A stretch of DNA of 64,000 nt, taken from assembly GCA_902547825.1 (NCBI GenBank), contig CACCPE010000004.1, positions 1 through 64,000 of the forward strand, given 5' to 3'. A model generated the notes under the pieces. It made no database searches. It had not been told where the DNA came from and saw nothing but the letters and a program-made list of their open reading frames with translations. This DNA comes from an uncultured Pelagibacteraceae bacterium (GTDB lineage Bacteria; Pseudomonadota; Alphaproteobacteria; Pelagibacterales; Pelagibacteraceae). How positions within the stretch are numbered: the first letter of the stretch is position 1; each line of letters starts with the position of its first letter. Of the stretch, positions 59,613 to 64,000 are shown piece after piece. The translations under genes and the position numbers were made by a program.

Positions 59613-60835
59613 TGAGAAATTTTTTTCCAAATAAAACTGCGTCATATGCATTGATAGCTGCTTGCTTTGTCGTATGCGTAACTATGGGCGTGAGACAAAC
59701 CTTCGGGCTTTACTCTAGTGATTTCGAAATGTCAGGTGGAGCGACGAATACTGAATTTGGACTTGCTATTGCTGTTCACGCAATATTTTGGGGAATCTTC
59801 ACTCCAATATTCGGTAGAATTTCTGATAAGTTGGGGGGTTATGTTGTTATTGTCCCAGCTTTAATTTTTTATTCAATCTCAATGTTATTAATGGGAAATA
59901 ATTATATTTCAGGTATGTGGTTACAAATTAATCTAGGCTTATTCGTTGGCCTAGGTTTAGCGGGTGCAGCAGGAACAATCCTTACACCGATGATTTCTAA
60001 ACATTTTCCTAATGAAAATAGAAGTAAAGCAGCAGGTATTGTTACCGCTTGTGGGGGATTAGGTATGTTTATTTTTCCGATATTAGCCAATGTGTTTAAA
60101 AATTTTTCGACTTGGCAATTATCTTTCATTGTATTTTCAGCGATATTACTTTTAATGTGTATACCTGGCTTTTTTGTAAAATTACCTAAAAATAAAATAA
60201 TTAGTTCAAATACAAATATAGATAATCGGAGTCTAAAGGAAGTTCTTAAGGAGTCATTTGCTCACAGAGGTTTTAGATTACTAGTTCTAGGTTTTTTTGT
60301 TTGCGGTTTCCAAATAACTTTAATTGCTACACATGTTCCAAGATACGTTCAGGACAAAGGTCTAGCAGACTGGACGGGTATGGCAATATTGGCTTTGATA
60401 GGTTTTTTTAATATTATAGGGACACTTGTAATGGGTTATCTTGGTGATAAATATAGTAAGAAAATTCTTTTAAGTGGTTTATATTTTTTAAGAGGAATAA
60501 CTCTAATTCTTTTTATCTTTTTGCCCGCTTCAAATTTATCAGCAGTCTTATTTGGAATATCTTTTGGGTTACTTTGGCTCGCTACCGTTCCAGCAACAAA
60601 CGGAATAGTTGCACAAATTTTTGGAACAAAAAATTTAACTCTTCTTTTTGGTATAGTATTTTTAAATCATCAATTCGGATCATTTTTGGGCGCATATCTA
60701 GGAGGTTATTTTTATGATAATTTTGGCAGCTTTGATTATGCTTGGTATTTAGCAATAGTTTTATCTTTTATTGCCTCTCTGATACATTTACCAATAGACG
60801 AAAGACCTATAGAACAAAAATTAAGCACATCCTAA
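59612..60835 (+). CDS. MFS transporter
   Basis: 12-TM; GVRQTFGLYSSDF; GIFTPIFGRISDKLGGYVV; GTLVMGYLGDKYSKK. Confidence 0.88.
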   Translation: MRNFFPNKTASYALIAACFVVCVTMGVRQTFGLYSSDFEMSGGATNTEFGLAIAVHAIFWGIFTPIFGRISDKLGGYVVIVPALIFYSISMLLMGNNYISGMWLQINLGLFVGLGLAGAAGTILTPMISKHFPNENRSKAAGIVTACGGLGMFIFPILANVFKNFSTWQLSFIVFSAILLLMCIPGFFVKLPKNKIISSNTNIDNRSLKEVLKESFAHRGFRLLVLGFFVCGFQITLIATHVPRYVQDKGLADWTGMAILALIGFFNIIGTLVMGYLGDKYSKKILLSGLYFLRGITLILFIFLPASNLSAVLFGISFGLLWLATVPATNGIVAQIFGTKNLTLLFGIVFLNHQFGSFLGAYLGGYFYDNFGSFDYAWYLAIVLSFIASLIHLPIDERPIEQKLSTS

Positions 60836-61554
60836 ACATAAGCTGTTAAGATTAATAATCCATAAGTTAAAGCGATTATGTTTATATATTTTGAAAACTT
60901 CCTATCATCTATATTTTTAAATATTTTTTGAGTTGGAAAATATATTAATAAAGCTAATACAAGGTAATATAATTTATTGAAATTAAGATTTTCATAACTA
61001 ATCGATAATACAAGTATGTATTGAAACAGACCCATAATTAAATATCCATAGCAAATATAATATCTAGCCACCTCTTTAACGTTTTCGCTAACCAAAGTAG
61101 AGTAAATTGCCAAAAAACTTCCACCCATATTTGTAAGTCCGTGGACACTACCAATTCCTATTAAAACAATCTTTTTCAACTTGAAAAAAGTTTTTCTAAA
61201 AGAAGAAAATTTTTTTTTATTTAAAATTAAAATTGATGAAAAAACTAAAAGTAAAGCTACTAATAATTTAAAATCAAAAAGATATTTAAATTTTAAAGCA
61301 ATTAACAAAAATATTATCAAAAAAGGTAGGCAAAATAAGTTATATTCAGTGATAAAAACTTTATCTTTTACTTTTGATCTTAAAAATTGAAGAGCACTAA
61401 TTGTAATTGATACAGGCATTAATATGTTAATTGTATTAGCAAAGTCATATCCAAGTACTAGAAAAGATGGAGTGCCAAACAACAATAAACCAACACCAAA
61501 AATTGATTGAATAATGATAAGCAAAGTTATGATGATTATTTCTAGAAATTCCAT
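60832..61554 (-). CDS. TauE/SafE family membrane protein
   Basis: IIQSIFGVGLLLFGTPSFLVLGYDF; GIGSVHGLTNMGGSFLAIYSTLVS. Confidence 0.7.
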   Translation of the reverse strand: MEFLEIIIITLLIIIQSIFGVGLLLFGTPSFLVLGYDFANTINILMPVSITISALQFLRSKVKDKVFITEYNLFCLPFLIIFLLIALKFKYLFDFKLLVALLLVFSSILILNKKKFSSFRKTFFKLKKIVLIGIGSVHGLTNMGGSFLAIYSTLVSENVKEVARYYICYGYLIMGLFQYILVLSISYENLNFNKLYYLVLALLIYFPTQKIFKNIDDRKFSKYINIIALTYGLLILTAYV

Positions 61555-61725
61555 AGGCTGTGTATAACACTTTCAAGTTGTAAAATGAGTCTAATTAAGA
61601 ATCAAAAGTGAATCAAAACGTGAACATTACATATTCTCGCCGATTAGTTGTGGATAAATAAAAGTTATTTTTATTTTATCCGTGCTTTTTTTTTAATATT
61701 CTAAAAAGAAAAAAAAGGAGCAATT

Positions 61726-62394
61726 ATGTTTTCAAAAATCTTAGGAGAAAAATTAGATAAGTTCCATCTTTTAAAACACCCTTTCTACCAAATTTATTGG
61801 AATGAAGGAAAATTGAATAGAGAAATAATAAAAGATTATGCTGAGCAGTATTATCAACACGTAAAAGCTTTTCCACGTTATATAAGCGCCACTCACTCTA
61901 TATGCGAAGATATTGAAAAAAGAAGAATCCTTTTAGAAAATTTACAAGATGAGGAAAATAAAGACGGAGACCATCCAAAATTATGGAAGAATTTTGCAAA
62001 AGCTTTAGGAGCTGACGAAAGAAAAATTGAAAATGTAAAGCTAGATCAATCTACAAAAGAAATGATTGAAAACTTTTTTTCTCAGGCAAGAAAATCTTAT
62101 GCAGAAGGTCTTGCATCTTTGTACACTTATGAAAGACAAATTCCTGAAATAGCAGAAACAAAAATTCAAGGATTAAAGAAATTTTACGGGGTAAATTCTA
62201 AAGAGGGACTTGAGTTTTTTGAAGCTCACAAATCAGCCGACGTAATCCACAGGGCTGAATGTGAAAAATTGTTAGATGGGCTTTCAAAAGAAGAGCAAGA
62301 TAAAGCTGAAAAAGCCTCATTAACAACTGCAAGATATCTTTGGAATTTTTTAAGCGGAATGATTTCAAAACATAACTTAAAAGAAGCTGCTTAA
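61726..62394 (+). CDS. CADD-like/TenA-PqqC superfamily di-metal oxygenase
   Basis: LLKHPFYQIYWNEGKLNREIIKDYAEQYYQHVKAFPRYISATHS; LLENLQDEENKDGDHPKLW; FFEAHKSADVIHRAECEKLL. Confidence 0.85.
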   Translation: MFSKILGEKLDKFHLLKHPFYQIYWNEGKLNREIIKDYAEQYYQHVKAFPRYISATHSICEDIEKRRILLENLQDEENKDGDHPKLWKNFAKALGADERKIENVKLDQSTKEMIENFFSQARKSYAEGLASLYTYERQIPEIAETKIQGLKKFYGVNSKEGLEFFEAHKSADVIHRAECEKLLDGLSKEEQDKAEKASLTTARYLWNFLSGMISKHNLKEAA

Positions 62395-62448
62395 AATTTC
62401 TTAAAGTCTGGATTGACAATTTAGTTTGAGAGGAATAACTATGACCTA

Positions 62449-63537
62449 ATGGAAATTTATCTTCCAATAGTTCAAGTTCATATTGATGTAATTTTTATTT
62501 TATTCGTTAGTTTCGCAGTTGGAGTATTATCAGGTTTGTTTGGTGTAGGTGGAGGTTTTTTAATGACACCATTTTTAATTTTTTTAGGTATTCCGCCTGT
62601 ATATGCTGTTCCTAATGAAATCAATAATATTTTAGCAACGTCTGTATCTGGTTCCATGACTCATTGGTTTAAAAATACTTTGGATTATAAAATGGGTCTG
62701 ATGATTATAATTGGGGGTATAATTGGAACGATAATAGGTATTTTAACTTTCTCATTTTTTAAAGAGACAGGAAAACTAAGTTTAATAATTTCACTATCAT
62801 ATATGTATTTACTCGCAATTATTGGAACTTTAATGCTTATTGAGGGTGCGAGCGAACTTGATAGAGCTAGAAAAAAAATTATTTTAAAAAAGAAACTCCA
62901 CACTCATTATTGGATACATGGTCTTCCCTTGAAACTAAGATTTCCTCAATCAAGATTATATGAAAGTGCTTTTACACCAATAATTCTTGGAGTACTTGTA
63001 GGATTTGTGGCAGCATTAATTGGTGTTGGAGGTGCATTTTTAATGGTACCCGCTATGATTTACTTAATTGGTATGCCCATCAAATTAATTCCAGGTACTT
63101 CTTTATTTGTTACTGTGTTCATTAGTGCATTAGTAACTATTTTACATGCATTCAACTATGGCTCTATTGATTTAATATTGGTTATTATTCTAGTTATTGG
63201 CTCAATAATAGGAGTGCAAGTTGGTCAAAAGATTAGTCAATATCTAGATAGTTCTCACCTAAAAACTCTATTTGCTATGTTACTATGCGCAGTAGCTGTA
63301 GCAATTGCATATGACACTTTTTTTTACGAAGGTATCAGACAAATAGAAAAAACCGAAATTGTAAATATTGAAAATTTAAATTTTTTTTCAAAATTTTTTT
63401 CTAGACTATCTGAAAACAATCCACTTTTATATGGTGCATTAGCAATACTTTTAGCAATTTTGTTAGGCATACTAGGAGCAGGTGGAAGAAAATTGTTAAG
63501 TAGGTATAAATATGTATTTTTAATAAAAAAGAATTAA
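62449..63537 (+). CDS. TauE/SafE family membrane protein
   Basis: GVLSGLFGVGGGFLMTPFLIFLGIPP; GFVAALIGVGGAFLMVPAMIYLIGMP. Confidence 0.9.
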   Translation: MEIYLPIVQVHIDVIFILFVSFAVGVLSGLFGVGGGFLMTPFLIFLGIPPVYAVPNEINNILATSVSGSMTHWFKNTLDYKMGLMIIIGGIIGTIIGILTFSFFKETGKLSLIISLSYMYLLAIIGTLMLIEGASELDRARKKIILKKKLHTHYWIHGLPLKLRFPQSRLYESAFTPIILGVLVGFVAALIGVGGAFLMVPAMIYLIGMPIKLIPGTSLFVTVFISALVTILHAFNYGSIDLILVIILVIGSIIGVQVGQKISQYLDSSHLKTLFAMLLCAVAVAIAYDTFFYEGIRQIEKTEIVNIENLNFFSKFFSRLSENNPLLYGALAILLAILLGILGAGGRKLLSRYKYVFLIKKN

Positions 63538-64000
63538 ATTGTTACTCTTACTAATCCAAAGATAGACACAATTATCAAAAAATAAAGAACATATTTTCTA
63601 TAATTTTCCTTTGAGCTTCCTGAAAATAATCTTGTACCAACAGAAACTCCAATCGGAACAATGAATATCAATGGTAATGTTCTATAAATCACAGTAATAT
63701 TTAAGATATCATTGAAATAAGCTAAAACTAAAGCATAAAAATCAGTAAAAAAAAATAAAGCTGCCAATGAGGCCCTAATAACGGCCGGCTCTGCTGCAAT
63801 TATCAGAAAGTAAAGAGCAATGGGCAATCCCGCTAAGGTACCTAATCCATTTACTGTTCCAGCTACAGAGCCAACAAAAAATTTTGATAAATTATGATTT
63901 AAATTTTTATTTTTGTAACCTTTAAGCAGTAATATTGCGAATACGAGAACCGTTATAGAAATAATAAGATGAGCAATTCTTGGTTCTAAAATTGATAATA
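63534..64000 (-). CDS. TauE/SafE family membrane protein, 5' end outside window
   Basis: Frame stays open upstream of the listed start to the window edge: KFFVGSVAGTVNGLGTLAGLPIALYFLIIAAEPAVIRASLAALFFF. Confidence 0.8.
   Translation of the reverse strand, partial: LSILEPRIAHLIISITVLVFAILLLKGYKNKNLNHNLSKFFVGSVAGTVNGLGTLAGLPIALYFLIIAAEPAVIRASLAALFFFTDFYALVLAYFNDILNITVIYRTLPLIFIVPIGVSVGTRLFSGSSKENYRKYVLYFLIIVSIFGLVRVTI

Noticed and set aside
61652-61700. Imperfect inverted repeat ggataaataaaa...ttttattttatcc before the CADD-like gene
   Set aside because: AT-only low-complexity pairing; could be a terminator of upstream transcription but expected often by chance at this base composition.
1-64000. 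CRISPR arrays, rRNA and tRNA genes
   Set aside because: No regularly spaced repeats, no rRNA stretches and no convincing cloverleaf/T-loop sequences noticed; a tRNAscan/Infernal run would be needed to exclude tRNAs formally.

Overview
AT-rich, gene-dense, streamlined bacterial chromosome segment. Gene content, very short spacers and a gcvT-linked tandem glycine riboswitch fit a SAR11/Pelagibacterales-like alphaproteobacterium (inference; no rRNA or marker search possible here). I found no transposase, phage, CRISPR or tRNA/rRNA gene. Main blocks: 3' part of a CsiD/GlaH-like glutarate hydroxylase plus tctCBA; a complete liv branched-chain amino-acid ABC operon; acnA-prpD; glycine riboswitch plus gcvTHP; a large light/oxidative-stress and membrane-lipid region at about 27.3-43.7 kb (FAD oxidoreductase, DUF1365, CFA-type methyltransferase, DUF3833, SodB, TspO, MsrA, two photolyase-family proteins, DUF393, DUF2256); folE/hisI; acuI-like/LysR; rseP; hup; amt; mnmA; a CADD-like enzyme; and three TauE/SafE proteins. 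By hand I found several features absent from the ORF track: two CDSs truncated by the window edges, six small ORFs (27-aa basic protein, DUF2256, DUF3553, CxxC protein, two small membrane proteins) and two candidate structured RNAs. Highlights of the hunt: a possible furan-fatty-acid-like lipid photoprotection operon, a photolyase-family protein with apparently inverted domain order, a cNMP-binding/PlsC/SGNH fusion protein, an unassigned multi-helix ncRNA downstream of mnmA, a terminator hairpin containing the tctB start codon, and a 27-aa highly basic protein with a strong Shine-Dalgarno.
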